From Rhyzopertha dominica (Eukaryota; Arthropoda; Insecta; Coleoptera; Bostrichidae), in NCBI GenBank assembly GCA_025024175.1, contig QCXZ01000064.1, forward strand, positions 7,998,001-8,062,000: a stretch of DNA of 64,000 nt, given 5' to 3'. The notes beneath the pieces are model-generated. The model did not search any database. It saw only the letters and a program-made list of their open reading frames with translations, and was not told where the DNA came from. Made by a program: the position numbers and the translations under genes. Shown piece by piece: positions 10,481-22,904 of this stretch (position 1 is the first letter of the stretch; every line of letters starts with the position of its first letter).

Positions 10481-12172
10481 AGTGGCCAAAAAATTAAAAT
10501 AATTTAAGAGTAGCATTTATTCATTTTAAAAAAATTATAAGATTTACAGCTTTGTAATTATATTGAAAAATTTTTGAGAATTAGTTAGTTAAATTAGTAA
10601 ATTGTTTTTAATCCCACTGACTACCACTCACTCTGTTTTTTGCAAACCAAGAAAGTTCTTAGTAAAGGTTAATAAAAAAACACCAAAAGCTTTACTAAAG
10701 GGAACTTTGAAACTGTTGAAAGAAATTAAGTGGCATAGAAATATCATAGTATATCATGACTACCCCTGGATTAACATTTTTAGATACAAATGCGTTTATT
10801 CCTAAAACCTTAAGAATTATGTTCAGGGAGATTATAACTACCTGAAAGCATATTATATCAGCTTTCATGTGTGAAGATAATATATAGAGTGTTTCATTTG
10901 TAAAATTGCACTTTTTGCCATATTTCAAAGCAAAGGAAAAGGTGCAAATCTTAAACCCACGAGGTTTACATGCCCAAAGCTTTTTTCTTAATTTACTCGT
11001 AAAATTTCTTTGTTCTGTCAGTTTGAAATTTGAAAGTTACGAAGGTTTAAACAATGGACCGCTCGGTATGCTAAAGAATTGCCCCAAATATAAAAAAGTT
11101 AAAACTAGGAAAATTTTTGCGAAATCTTGCGATAGGCTTTCAGTAAACTTCTAAAAAGCTACCATAGACTATCGGACACCTTGTATAACTACGACAAAAA
11201 AGTTCAATTTGGATAATACGTCAAAAGTGAAATAGCCTTCGTTTATAGTGCAGAAACCTGTTTCTAGACGGTTCAGTAGCTAAGTGCTCTGAATGTAGTA
11301 TGATATACTATACACAGTGTTTTAATATGTGTTCTTAATTTATTCACATTACCTACTTATGTGAGGTATAAAATGTAAGTACAAATCAGTTCCACTTTTT
11401 GAGTCAAATGAGTGTAGTGATGTTGAGATTTACACTTAAGAAAGCATGTTGCATGTGTATATTCTCCTTTCTTCTGATGGCGTTCTAATTTTTCTTTCAA
11501 AAGGCAAACACGTATTCAATACACACTGATTCACCATTATTAACCCTCTCAGAGCTGACCCGCTTTATCCCTTTTGTTATAAGTGTAACATCGAAAACTA
11601 GTTAGATCCGTACGTGTGTCTTTTGTATGCTTGAAGGGTTGGGATTCTATTCAGAGCGTATTTTTAAGGGGATAATTTCGAGATTGCGAAAAATCTTGAT
11701 TCTATAGTTGAGATTTTCAATCTCGAATTCAAAATAGCAACAGTTACCTTAAACTATTGAAGCCTTAATAAAAATGGTTTTGAATGTTTCCACTTACGTC
11801 TGTTTCGCCTTTTTTGAGTAATCAATCCTGCCGTTCAAAACAGCTTCTTCCATCAATGGGTCGTTGGTAGCTTATGCTGCTAATTTCGGGAGTTTCAGTC
11901 AAAACGAGCGATCGTCAACATTTCCTATGGGATACAAATTCCAGTACACTCCTAAAACAAGTCGATTTTATTTCTGAGGGGGATATCTTATCATGTCACA
12001 TGGGAAGTTAGAACAACTCTCTACTCTTGGCAGCTCTCACCCTTAATTTTTTAATAAGAAGGAGGGGGGTTGAGTAAAACTTCATTCTGAAGGTCTCTTG
12101 AATAACTTTATGAAAATGTCTAGGAGCAAAACAATACAATTTTTTCGGAAACATTGATTTCTTTAAAAACTT
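10481..12172. other. No recognisable gene; possible small MITE at about 10881-11185
   Basis: Short frames only. At 11170-11185 the sequence GGACACCTTGTATA resembles the inward-facing end of the CAGGGTGTCC-type repeats seen elsewhere in the window. A weak partner TATAGAGTGTTTCAT lies at about 10881. The match is poor. Confidence 0.3.
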
Positions 12173-13122
12173 TCTTTTTACTTCTGCAATAAATCTCCTT
12201 GAAGTCTATCAATCCACTATATTTAGAAAACCTACATGCACCGATAACATTATTAATGTTTTCTTTTCACCCTTATACACACAAAATTTCCGTATTTCAT
12301 TCTCTTTTTAACAGACTTTTTAAAACACCATTTTCTTTAAACGCTTTTGAAAAAGAACTAGGTGTAATTCTTCAAATTGATTTTAATAATAACTTTCCAA
12401 ATCATGTATTACAAAAATTATACTTTAAATAGTTAACAAAATTTAAGTTTTCTTTTAACATCATTTATGTTGAAGAAGCCAAAATTTGGTATCCTCTTAG
12501 GTTTGTTGGTCCAGTTTCACTTAGTTTATCTAAATTGTTTTCCTCTCATGGAATAAGTGTTGGTTTTTCTACGGTAGGCAGTGTTTTCCAGTTTTGTTCA
12601 CAATAAAGACAAAATTCCAGTTTTGAATCATTCGGGAGTTAATAGTTTTTCTTGTAACGATTGTAATTCTGTTTATATTGGTCAAAAATACTGATATAGT
12701 TAATACAACTTCTTCGTTAGCAAATCATTTATTGTCATTTAAACACACTGCCTCTTCAAATAATTTAAATTCATTACATGTTTGTAATAAATCCTCAAAA
12801 TTAATTTTTCTAAAAATTGTAGAAATTAACAAAATTATAGATAACGGTAATTTTACAATTTTTGTAATTTTAGTTGTCCTATTCTAAATTCTTTATTTTA
12901 TCATTGATTTCATGTTTGTGCTTTTGGCATGTAAGCTACTTCTTTGTTTGAAGTCAAAATTGCTTATTTCTGTGTTGACAATGTCAGTTTTATAAATTCT
13001 TTTGTATTCCTGTTTGTACATTATGAGGCACTGATGATGGCTAATTATAGCTGAAAGCGCTTTGCCTATTTATTAAATATAGTGGACTGATAGACTCCGG
13101 GGAGATTTATTGTAGAAGTAAA
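12173..13122 (+). mobile_element. Penelope-like element copy C between short inverted flanks
   Basis: The plus strand encodes the Penelope RT-to-nuclease linker (SFHPYTHKISVFHSLFNRLF, FEKELGVILQIDFNNNF) and, after frameshifts, the GIY-YIG start FSCNDCNSVYIGQK. After another shift comes TSSLANHLLSFKHTASSNNL. The order and spacing match the nuclease end of Penelope-like elements. The element is 5'-truncated: no RT catalytic box is present. Its outer ends, 12173-12223 and 13073-13122, are reverse complements of each other over about 45-50 bases with few mismatches. A hammerhead-like hairpin lies at 13031-13056. Copy H at 51787-52384 is the same family. Confidence 0.75.
13031..13056 (+). ncRNA. 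Hammerhead-like hairpin at 3' end of Penelope copy C
   Basis: CTGATGA, an extra T, GGCT, loop AATTAT, AGCT, then GAAA. The stem GGCT/AGCT has four pairs including one G-U. It is followed by GCGCTTT and, further on, AGTGG, as in copy H. Confidence 0.45.
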
Positions 13123-13498
13123 AATTACTACATATATCCACTAAGAGAAAATGGACCAAATTACATTGTTTATAAATTTTTTGTTAAATTATACCAAGCT
13201 TAAGTCAAATGACTAGATATTCAAAATTTCTGGTGTCAAATGAAAGTATCCAAAACATTTCTTACGTAAAAAGGATATAGTATATTTACAACCAGCGGAC
13301 AAGCTGCCCATTACAGGATACCAGAGACTAACTAACACATACGTTCATAGGTTGCAGTATTATTACAGCATTAGGAGAAGTACATACTCTTATAATTGCA
13401 AACAGATTCACTATTACTGGTTTGAAAAATATCAATTTCATTTCGAGCTGAGCTGTAAGAAGAGTACATAAAAACCGCTGCAAATTGAATCAATACTT

Positions 13499-14295
13499 CC
13501 ACATCCAATTGTCAAAATGACATTTACGTTTTTATTTCTTATACTATACGATTAGTAATCAGATTTTGAGCATTTTGTCTCTCAACACATTTTTTCTAAG
13601 ACAAAGTCCTCGTGATATTAGCAAAAATATATAAATTTTAAAATCGATTTTTTCAAATAACTCGAAAATTATTAACTTAACCAAAAAATTACAAGAGTGC
13701 TTTCTGATCAGAAATTTGATTTTCTATATAATACCAAAATTAAAAAAAAATCGTACGAGCAGGGACCATAATAGGTTTTTTGGAAATATTTCGAAAATGT
13801 CAAAATTTTGAATAAATATTCTAAGACACTTCTTGTGAGAAATGTAATTTCCTATCTGATGGCATTTTTATTTTTTGAATATAATAAATATATTTGGAGA
13901 TATTTAGGAAAAACCGTTTTCTTTAAGTGACGCTTTTTTGTTAATATCTTCTAAACAGTTTGCTGCACCGAAAATTTATAAGAACGAATAATATTCGCAG
14001 TTATACTACTATTCTCATACTAAAACGAAAAAAATATAAAAAAATAAAAATTTACAAAAAGGGTAGTACCCCCCAATTTCGCCCCCTTACCGATATCCTA
14101 CTTACCCCACAAACAATAGATCGCTTTGGGTAGTTGAGATTTATACGTTTGCCAAATTTCAAGTTCATATATTAAGTCTTCCGAAAGTTATCGTGTATAC
14201 AAACAAAACCACAGACACAGACACACACACAGACAAGAAATTTGTTTTTGCTCAAATTTTTTCGCGATACAATACTTTCCATCAGTTGGATGTGG
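13499..14295 (+). repeat. TIR repeat X, copy 1
   Basis: The ends are CCACATCCAA and its reverse complement. Inside lie AT-rich, coding-free sequence, a short AC-rich tract (about 14210-14240) and segments matching copy 2 at 36499-37125 in the opposite orientation. For example, the run around 13524-13610 reappears reverse-complemented at about 37020-37110. The absence of coding sequence suggests a non-autonomous DNA element. Similarity extends slightly outside the motif (CCGCTGCAAATTGAATCA at 13475), so the true ends may be a few tens of bases further out. Confidence 0.55.
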
Positions 14296-14529
14296 AAGTA
14301 ATTAAGTGGTGAAAATTGGTGATATGTGGTTCTGGCAAAGCAATGTAAAAAGTTAGAGGATTTCTTGCGTTTGAATTTGGTACATGTTAGAAGATTTTGG
14401 ACAACAGTCCCGGACATAAAATCAAGCCATGAATAATGTAAGAACGCAAGCTTTCGCGGCTAGGGTTAGATTGAAATTTTAGTCTTTTTGGGTTAGACTG
14501 AGTCCGATTTTGGAATAAGGTCAGGTCAG

Positions 14530-14621
14530 GTCAAGACTTTCAGTTTGACATATCACTTAAACCTAAAAAAATGAAAAAGATACGAGTCTGGGGAGTTTTA
14601 GGTGGCGAACCCTGTATTCGT
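14530..14621. repeat. End fragment of fold-back family 2
   Basis: About 90 bases ending CTGGGGAGTTTTAGGTGGCG then AACCCTGTA match the right terminus of the 1.3 kb palindrome at 46289-47589. Only one end is present. Confidence 0.6.
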
Positions 14622-15392
14622 AAGCATGGGATTCTTGACTAACGTATGGAGTTTAAAAAACGCTTTCAAAGATAAAATATAATTTTATCACTTCCCACCT
14701 CCAGAAGAACAACGGCGCAAGTGAAAATTTTGAAATTTTTAGTTAATTATTTCGAATACTAAGTTTAATCCAGAGAGTAATATTGTTTCAAAATTTTATT
14801 AGCCAGTGTTCAGCAGCATTATGAAGCTGTAAAGATTGCAATTATTATTATTATTATAAACATTTTATTGCATTTATTAATCCAAATCTTGCCAAAGCAA
14901 GTATAGTAGTGCCAGAGAAAAACAATGACATAAATGGAAGGTCACTCAATTCCATAAGCTGTAGCTGCTTAATTTTTTCGGAAAATTCTTGAAATTGAAT
15001 GCCATATCCAAACTATAATAAATTTGCTGTAGATTATAGCTTTTTCCATTAGTTGGAACATGAGTAACCAATGATAAGAGATAAAAAAAGACTTAAATGG
15101 TCTTCTCCGGGGAATTGACTGTTTGCAATTGCGTCGTTGTTCTTCTGGATGTGCGATTTTGTATAATAAATAACTATTGTTGAAAACTTCTGCATAACGC
15201 TCTACATGAATGTTTCAGCTATCCTTTATTATAAAAAATATACCTTTACATCTGTTTTCTTTGCCTCGTGTAACCCTAATTTAAAAAAGAAACCCCATGA
15301 AAGGTAATCACGTTAATGGAATGTACAACACGGAATCTAAGGGTTGAAGTATAGGGTGAACGCAGTGGCTTTCCGGTCTATGTACCTACAAA
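14622..15392. other. No recognisable gene; short ATT-type tract at about 14840-14862
   Basis: A five-unit (ATT)n tract next to AATAAA-like sequence on the minus strand could be a retroposon tail, but no coding sequence is attached. The rest shows nothing I recognise. Confidence 0.35.
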
Positions 15393-15859
15393 TTATCCAT
15401 TTTGTTTGTTCTGTGGCCAGTAAAGGGTAAAATTAAACGCAGCAACTACAACTAATAAGGGGGCTAAAGGGTTGTTCTGGATTGGCCGTCTGGCCGTGCA
15501 ACAAATCGTTGGGGAAGCAGGACGGAACTCCGCTCTTCTGTAACGGGGTGGATTGGGGCCCAGCCAGTTCTTCGTCCAGCGGAGCCGTTCAGTGCTCAAC
15601 GTGCGGTTGTCCAAATAACACCGCCGAGGATATACGTTTCGTGGTCATCGTGCACCATTCGTGCTCACGTTCTAAACGCGCACTGTTATTAGGGTAATTC
15701 CCGTCCTTTTTTGCACCGTCGCGATCTTTGAGTGAACAGTGTGGTAATTATGGGGACTAGTTCGGTGCGTGACGAAATTGTGTGACAAAAGAGTTTCTTT
15801 GTCAAAGCTCTCGCAGTTTTGGACAGTGAATTTTCTGGATGGTAACTTAAAAAAACTGG
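15393..15859 (+). promoter_or_regulatory. GC-richer island ending in a splice donor; candidate first exon or promoter
   Basis: This stretch is visibly richer in G and C than its surroundings, with several CpG dinucleotides (CCGTCGCGATC, GTGCGTGACG). It contains an arthropod initiator-like TTCAGT at 15589-15594. At 15860 the sequence CTGG|GTAAGTGG is a near-consensus splice donor. A 71-codon plus-strand frame (15482-15697) and a 73-codon minus-strand frame overlap here, but neither resembles a known protein. Together this looks like a 5' untranslated exon. It lies on the same strand and about 32 kb upstream of the Wnt exon, so it could be part of that gene; that is inference. Confidence 0.35.
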
Positions 15860-16352
15860 GTAAGTGGAAAATTTAGTGAATTTTTTTTGTTAAATTATTG
15901 TGTCCAATGCTAATTTAAAAAGTACAGGTCTTTTGAAATAAGGGTATGTCAACTAAAGATCCGGAATAACTATATCTCCTTGTAACAAATCAATCTTAGT
16001 TACCTTTGAAAAACAATTGCTGATTCCGTTACTATTTAATCTACAAGTGTCAAAATAATAACTGGTGATTGTTTGTTATTCTGTGTGGCAGTATGACAAC
16101 GCTAAAAGGAAAATACATGCGGAAAACTCATTGGCAAGTTTAATGAAAAATATAGACAGCCCGGTAAAGTGTACACTATAAAATATTTAAAAAATATGGG
16201 ATTTTCGTTAACATGACATCATAAAACGTGTGGAGTACGGAAAAAAAGTGGAAAAATTGTAAAGAAAATGTCTGCTACTCGTTAAAGAAGCAGTTGGGAA
16301 AATCGGACAATCGAATCGAAAGCTAGGACGATAATTTTAAGTGAGTTGTAAT
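15860..16352. other. No recognisable gene
   Basis: AT-rich sequence just after the candidate donor. Nothing recognised. Confidence 0.4.
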
Positions 16353-17262
16353 AATAATAATAATAATGTATTTATTACCCAACAGAAATTTCCATTTACA
16401 GGATAAAATAGAAAATCAACATTTTTAGTAAATACACAGCACACACTATAATGTAATGTACTACTGCTCAGTTACCACAAACGACAACAGCTTTTTCAGA
16501 TTATCACAATATAGTGCAAAATAGTGCCACCATCGCGGGAACCAAGCCTAGGTACTCTTATATTAAATAATTCCAGCAAAGAAGGACATTCAACATCGAC
16601 ATGAAATACTTTAAATACAAATGTTAAACCAGTGCGTATCCTTCTAGCTTGCAGAGAACTAACGTCAAACCTTTGCAACAAGAGTGTATGATTATATCCT
16701 TTCTGCGGATAATAATTGTCTACTTGATAAGACAAAACCTTAAAAAATCGGCTCTGAATTTTCTGTTTGGTTTATGTGTAATTGATAATGAGGATACCAT
16801 ATCAAACTGCAGTATTTCAACTTGGAACGAACAAAAGTAAAATATAAAGATTTCACTACACTAATATTATTAAACGATGCTGAGTTGCGAATAATAAAAC
16901 CTTAGGTCTATGGGACCAGTAAAAGATAATTTATAATCATAACTCACACCAGGATCTTTAACGCTATAGCAGCGCTTCAACTCGACTGCTTCAATTGTAT
17001 AATTAAATATGAAAGCTTACCTTCTAAGAGTAAAAGTACAAACCTTACACTTGTCAATATTAAGAGGCAATCTATTCACAGCACACCATCTAGCTACACG
17101 GTTAACCTTCCCTTGCAATACTAAACAGTCATCCTCGCCGGATACCTCAGAAAATAATTTCAGGTCATCCGCAAAAAATTGTAATGAATACGTATGGAAA
17201 ATATTAAGATGAGAAGCAACTAAAAAATCAAAAGAGTTTTTTGCGTAAACTACGGGTAACAA
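16353..17262 (-). pseudogene. LINE 3' half with RT fragment and (ATT)n tail
   Basis: The minus strand from 17262 encodes SLQFFADDLKLFSEV, the RT catalytic box in its FADD form, then DDCLVLQGKVNRVARWCAVN and LPLNIDKCKVCTF, the usual next block. Broken frames continue (RCYSVKDPGVSYDYKLSF). A second open part at 16735-16496 holds LLLQRFDVSSLQARRIRTGL and CPSLLELFNIRVPRLGSR, the conserved C-terminal RRxxxDL..xYK region. On the coding strand it ends with AATAAATAC followed by (ATT)n (16353-16371 on the plus strand). The RT is missing everything upstream of the catalytic box. The FADDLK form fits jockey/CR1-type elements. Confidence 0.75.
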
Positions 17263-17397
17263 AAGTTAAGTGGGAGCTGAAATTAATTCCGAAGTAATTT
17301 TCAAAAGACGTGCGAAGTACTTAACGATAAGCAGTAGAGGTCGATCTGTTCCTTACTTCGCTCCTTCATGACTAAGTATTAACCAAAATTTTTATTC

Positions 17398-17560
17398 AGG
17401 GAATGCATCCGAAAGAGACTTGTACCATTCATAAGAAAATATCACAGCGATGGAAATTATATCTTCTGGCCGGATATGACGACGGCATATTACGCACGTA
17501 ATACACTAGAAGTGTATGAAAGGTACCATGTCAAATTTATTCCACTAAAGAGTTGTCATT
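17398..17560 (+). pseudogene. Tc1-like transposase fragment
   Basis: One plus-strand frame reads ECIRKRLVPFIRKYH then DGNYIFWPDMTTAYYARNTL and EVYERYHVKFIPL. This matches the second catalytic aspartate block of an insect Tc1-like family (xxRLLPFI..H....YVFWPDLA..HYA). The frame ends before the final NPP..P..RPIE.FW block. Only about 50 residues remain, so function is excluded. Confidence 0.65.
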
Positions 17561-17699
17561 GGTAACTTTAAAAAAGCGACTGAAGGTTAAGCTTTTGACT
17601 GAATGCTTACATTGACAATGTTCTCGCGCTCCATGTGGCCAATATGACTTACTCTTATATAGTTCTAATTTCTCTTTAATTTGTTTTCTTTGTTACTTA

Positions 17700-17845
17700 C
17701 TTTGCCGTGGGAATTATATATGTACCTTTTTGTAATTATTTTGTAGCTTCAGTTGAAAAACAGCATCTATACTGAACTGCGCCTACATACGAACATTGTT
17801 AGTATGTGTATTTTAATTTACTGTTTATAAAGGAAATAAAGGCTG

Positions 17846-17893
<48 letters not shown>
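17700..17893 (+). repeat. LINE 3' end with (TTA)n microsatellite tail
   Basis: AATAAAGGCTG precedes an uninterrupted TTA/ATT run of about 45 bases (17849-17893). The layout matches the 3' ends of the minus-strand LINEs at 16353 and 40918, so the microsatellite is most simply a LINE tail on the plus strand. No coding part is attached. Confidence 0.55.
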
Positions 17894-20800
17894 GATTAGA
17901 ATGAAGATTGTATGTGCGCTAAAGCAGATGCAAGCCAGGAAGCATATCTCTTCAGAATAAGATTAGATAGATCATATGTATATTATATATTAGAGTAGCA
18001 GCTTGACAAGATCTCTCTAAATTATATCCCACTTCCCAGGAATCCGAATCATTACTAAAGATTACAGCTTAATAACCGTAAAAAGTGTCGGCCTTTTCCT
18101 TTGTTGTAGCTGTAATAAGTCACGCTACAAAGACTGGAACATTTGTAGTAATAATCTTCGTAATCTTGATGGTCTTTGTATACACTAAACAGTAGTGATG
18201 GAGAATACTGTATGTCAAAAGCTATTTTAAAAACATATTTCGAGATATGCATTAATCTTCAGCATAGAGTTTTAATTATTATAGCTTGTTAACTTGCCCT
18301 TAAAAATTAGTTACTTATGATAGAGTTTATAGTTTGTTAAGTTCGTTCAGTTTATTTTGGCAAATCCAAATGCCAGGATTTCTTTTTCAGTGGATTAACC
18401 AAGTACAGATGTTTTATCAATGGGTACAGGTGAAGTCAACAGTAAACCTAATCGACAATAAAATAAACTAGCCAACTCAGCACTGGAAGGTACAAACAGG
18501 TCAATTTGAAACAACCCTTGGTCCAGGTAGCATCCCTTGCCTAATTAATTTATTAGGAGTGGCAAATTTCAATTTTATTGCAAAATATTCATTTATTAAA
18601 TCCCGGTTATACAATCTTATTTACTTATTTTTAAATTCATTTTATTAATTAATTAATGAATGCTATTACACAGAAATAACATTTAAGTATGGCTCAAAAC
18701 TTTTCCTTTGACTCATCACAATTCACTGAAAATCTAACGGTCATTACATAACACTCATGTTCTGTCTCCTGCCCAATAAGTGTACAAAAAAAAGATAGGT
18801 AGAAACCTTTAACTTTCTTTTGAGCCAATACAGAGTAATTTTACATTTTAAACAATCAATTCATAACGCTGTAAAGCACATATATTTGGGTAACGTTTTC
18901 ACTTAGTTCCGAGTGAGTATAGACAATTCGGTTTACAGACAAAAGCGACTTCACCATCTTTTTGAATTATTTTATTTTGAACCATCGTTTATTTTGTAAA
19001 CAATTTCATGCAATATTCATATAACACAAACTATTTCATCGATATTTAACAGCAAATCTTTTGCCATGCTCTTTGCCATATCCATTTTTACTCAAACGTT
19101 ATTGCAAATCCGAACCAGCATTTACATAAAAATACAAAATATTAATCTTCTGGCTGTTACCAAAATTCAAAAAGTTAAACAAGCTAAAGGGTTTATAAAG
19201 GAAACCTGCGCCAACAATAATTACTTAAAATCAAATGTTTTAGTTTGTTGTTTTCTAATTACATGTGTAAAAACTTTACTAATTATGAATTATATTTTTA
19301 TTAATCTTTTTTTTTGTACTTTTTAATAGAAATTTTCTACAAAACTATACTTAGTGTCCTTGTTCATTGGTTAATTTAAAAAGCTTGTACGTACGTGGAT
19401 AAGGTAATTTTATCGATTTATAAATTACAAATTTCAACAACAAATTTTTATAACTAGGTATAGATATTGTAATTAAATGTAACCTGTAGGTTTTGGGATA
19501 ATAATACTTTCTTTCACAAGTGTGAATAAATTTCTTATTCTTTAGCCGTCCACCTAAAATAAATAGAGCATTCTTACGATTAACAGAATTTGCTTCTTTT
19601 GCGAATTACCTCTAAAAAATAATAAAAGTTAGTTGCTTAACATTCATGTTGAACCGTTTTAAAGATATTAAAAGTACCTACTTTGAGAAACTTTGATAAA
19701 AGTTGAACTAAAAAGGGGCAGAAGATGTAGACTCGCAGTCAGATAAAGAGTAAAAGGATCTTTATTTGCTGTATAAAAATATTTGAAGTATTCTTTTTCA
19801 CATTGATAATATGGTGTCAAACGTTTCTGCGAAAGATACAATAAATTCAACCGTTCATGCATTTTGATACAAATAATGTAAGAATATTCGTTACTTCTTG
19901 ACTTGGTAGATTACAATTTATCTTTCTGGACTAAATAATCATTTCTGTGGTTGCCTTTTGTTTGAAGCCCGATAACTAGATTATGTAGGCTTTTCAGATT
20001 CCTCATAGCGGTGCTTGTAGTATAATAAATAGCATCTCGGGGAGATCAAGGGATGAATAACGGTGATGAGTTGTATCAGTTCAATACTGATCCCTTCGTT
20101 TATATAGTCAAGTCAGTGGCGTCTTTGGGATTTTCTGAAAAACACTTGACCTCCTTAAAACGAAATCTATTATCAAATTTTTAATGCAGCCATTGTATAG
20201 ATATTACTGCTCTGTGCTATACTCTTGTATTCGTGTGTCTGTATCTACTCTATCTACTATGCAGACCTTTTTTTGTAGACTTGGCCAACATCGACTTATT
20301 GTTATTGTTTACCGTACCAAAAAGTAACCGTAAATGACATTAAGAATTAAGAAGTTCAACTGATTTCAATAAAGGAGAAATTCAATTAGCAATTTGAAGT
20401 TAATTAAATTTGATGGCAGGGCTTTCGTTTCACTGCGTCACTCACTGTCTTAGGTTTAATGGATTCCAAGTAGCGCTTTTACTTTGATCCTTTGGCATTT
20501 ATGTAGGCACACGAACTATGGTACATCATAAAAAATATTGAAAGTGTAAAATAAAGTTTACAATTACTGTTCTACACATTCTCTTAGCAGGATTATAAGT
20601 TTGAACAGCAAAACCAACATACTTTGGTCTTATAATTGAAACGACCTCGAAATTTTACAGTAAATAGTATACATCAAATAATTGTTACTGTATTTGCATT
20701 TACACATATTATGGACTATCCACGGCTTTTCCTTCTGTATTTTAGCAATTTATTAATATAAAAAAACATAGGTACTCCAGGTAAAATATTTTATTATTAT

Positions 20801-21805
20801 TGTGTTATTAATGCTCTAAAATAGAAAAATATAGTACAAAATAATATATAGGAAAGAAAAAAAATAATACCTACTCTATAAATTTGTCTAACATATAAGT
20901 TAAAAATTACTACTACAAACACCCTTGTATAAGTATGCAATATTACATATGTATTATTTATCCGTTATCTATTGCATGTGTTTACATATCATAAGTGTCT
21001 TATTTTTCTTTTATCACAAATCGCACTACATAAATAATGACAAACACAAATTTAGTTTATAAAAGGCAGTATAGTTTTATTGCGCCTATTTAATATTCAC
21101 CTATGAATGAGTATAAAAAAGCTGATTTATTTCGATTCTCACTAATAGAAACTCTTTTACAGTACATTCTTCCTATTTTTTTAAAATCAATTGGTATTGG
21201 TCTAATATCTCTATAAAAGCATGTATGTGAGGATGATTCATTAAAAAGTTATTATTAAAGTGAGAAGATAGAGATTCGTAGTTCGATTTGAATCAGCTGT
21301 TTCTCATGACCAAATTTTAATAGAAAAAGCAACGTCTTCACAAATGTAGGTATATATGTAAGTGTATACTAGATAATCGACCTATTTTGTTTTACGCCGA
21401 TTTAATTAAATCAAATGCTATCTCCCATTTCATTTGCTTCAGCTTCTGGCAACAAGACTGAACCTGCATCCAACTATCTGATTTGTGACAGCACATTAAA
21501 GATTGCTAGGTGCTAGGTGACTGGATTTTTAGTAACTTGCCATTTCGAGGATCTAAATATCAGTTAATACCATTATTTTCTCATTTTCCAATTACACTCT
21601 TCAAACACTTAGCATAGGGTGCTGTTGCCTTTTATATGAGGCAAAAACAAGGGGTATGCAATGCCCTCTTAGTAGCCATGAATTGTAAATGATTAAAAAA
21701 TTTAGTGCAATACTAAAGAGTCTCATCCATATACACCACTCCGGAACTGTATACGAAAACACAACAAACTCCTTACTCCGATCGTTGGTCAAAACAGCCA
21801 TTAAT
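17894..21805. other. Long stretch without a recognisable gene
   Basis: Nearly 4 kb of AT-rich sequence. The frames at 18055-18252, 19066-19326 and 19668-19862 carry no motif. Nothing repeated within the window was found here. Confidence 0.4.
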
Positions 21806-22904
21806 CAGGGTGTCCAGCATTATATGGGCAACCTCTCAGAATCTGAAAACTCGTGCAAAAATAAACTATTTTACAGTATAACGTTTGTTTGAAATAATGC
21901 TCGCATACTGAGATATTGATTCTTAAACGCGAAGGAAGAGAAACAGTTTTTCAAAAATATCTCTTAGACCGGTTGGTATAATTTCATCAAATTTTGGCTA
22001 TTTATTTATTTATTATTTTTTAACAAATGCTTTTGGGGGCAAGGAGAGGGTCAACTCCTACACAACTTTAAAACGGTTAAGTATTTGCTTCAAAAATATG
22101 TTTTTTTTTATCTTTGGGTCTTGTAAACAAAAAAGGTACTCTTTGTTCATACGACTAAAATTGACCCTTTACGAGAAAATTGCAATTAAATGTTAGGATT
22201 CACTGCTTAACTAAATCATTTTTTTATCAAGTTGACCCTAACTGTGTTAGATTAGATGTCACTGTTATAGTGATATTTTGACAAAAAATTGTAAAAATTC
22301 TAAAATAGTAGTAATGGATTATTCATATAAATGAGTACGCTGTCATACTCATTTACATGAATATTTCATTATTATTATTTCAGAATTTTTGCAACAAATA
22401 ATGTAAAGTATTGTCAAAATGTCAATGTAACAGTGACATCTAACACAGTTTTATTATTTATCACAGCAAATTTGATAAAAAATAGAATTAGTTAAGCATT
22501 GAAAGTGTAAATTCTAACATTCAACTGCAATTTTCTTGGAAAGTGTCAATTTTAGCCGCATTAACAGAGTACCTTTTCTGTTTACAAGGCCCAAAGATTA
22601 AAAAACCTATTTTTGAAAAAAAATACTTAACCGTCTTGAAGTTAAGGAATAAAATGTGGGAGTTGGCCCCCTACCACCCGCCATAACATTTATTTAAAAA
22701 AAATGTCTGTATCACATTCCATTTCAACTAATAATAGCAAAAATTTGATTAAATTATATCAACCTGTTTAAGAGATAATATCTATAATAGTCAATATCTC
22801 AGTAGGCGGGAGTTATTTCAAACAAAGTTATACTGTAAAATAGTCTTATTTTTAGATCAGTTTTCAGATTCGGAGAGGTAGCCCACATAATGCGGGACAC
22901 CCTG
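21806..22904. mobile_element. Fold-back element family 1, near-complete 1.1 kb palindrome
   Basis: The left end CAGGGTGTCCAGCATTATAT is mirrored by the right end TGCGGGACACCCTG at 22904, which is followed by TA. Matching continues inward: CTGAAAAC blocks, the CTATTTTACAGTATAAC block, the TTAAGTATTT block and the GATGTCACTGT / ACAGTGACATC block. It closes in the middle near 22345 around ATGAGTACGCTGTCATACTCAT. The element therefore folds on itself along its whole length with scattered mismatches. It has no coding capacity. Part-copies lie at 34436-34620 and, split, at 39133-39446 plus 42163-42528. The TA at the right end and the CAGGG ends fit mobilisation by a Tc1/mariner transposase. Confidence 0.75.

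Noticed and set aside
17844..17893. (TTA)n run as an independent microsatellite or CRISPR-like array
   Set aside because: It follows AATAAA-type sequence exactly as at the other LINE 3' ends. No spacers exist.
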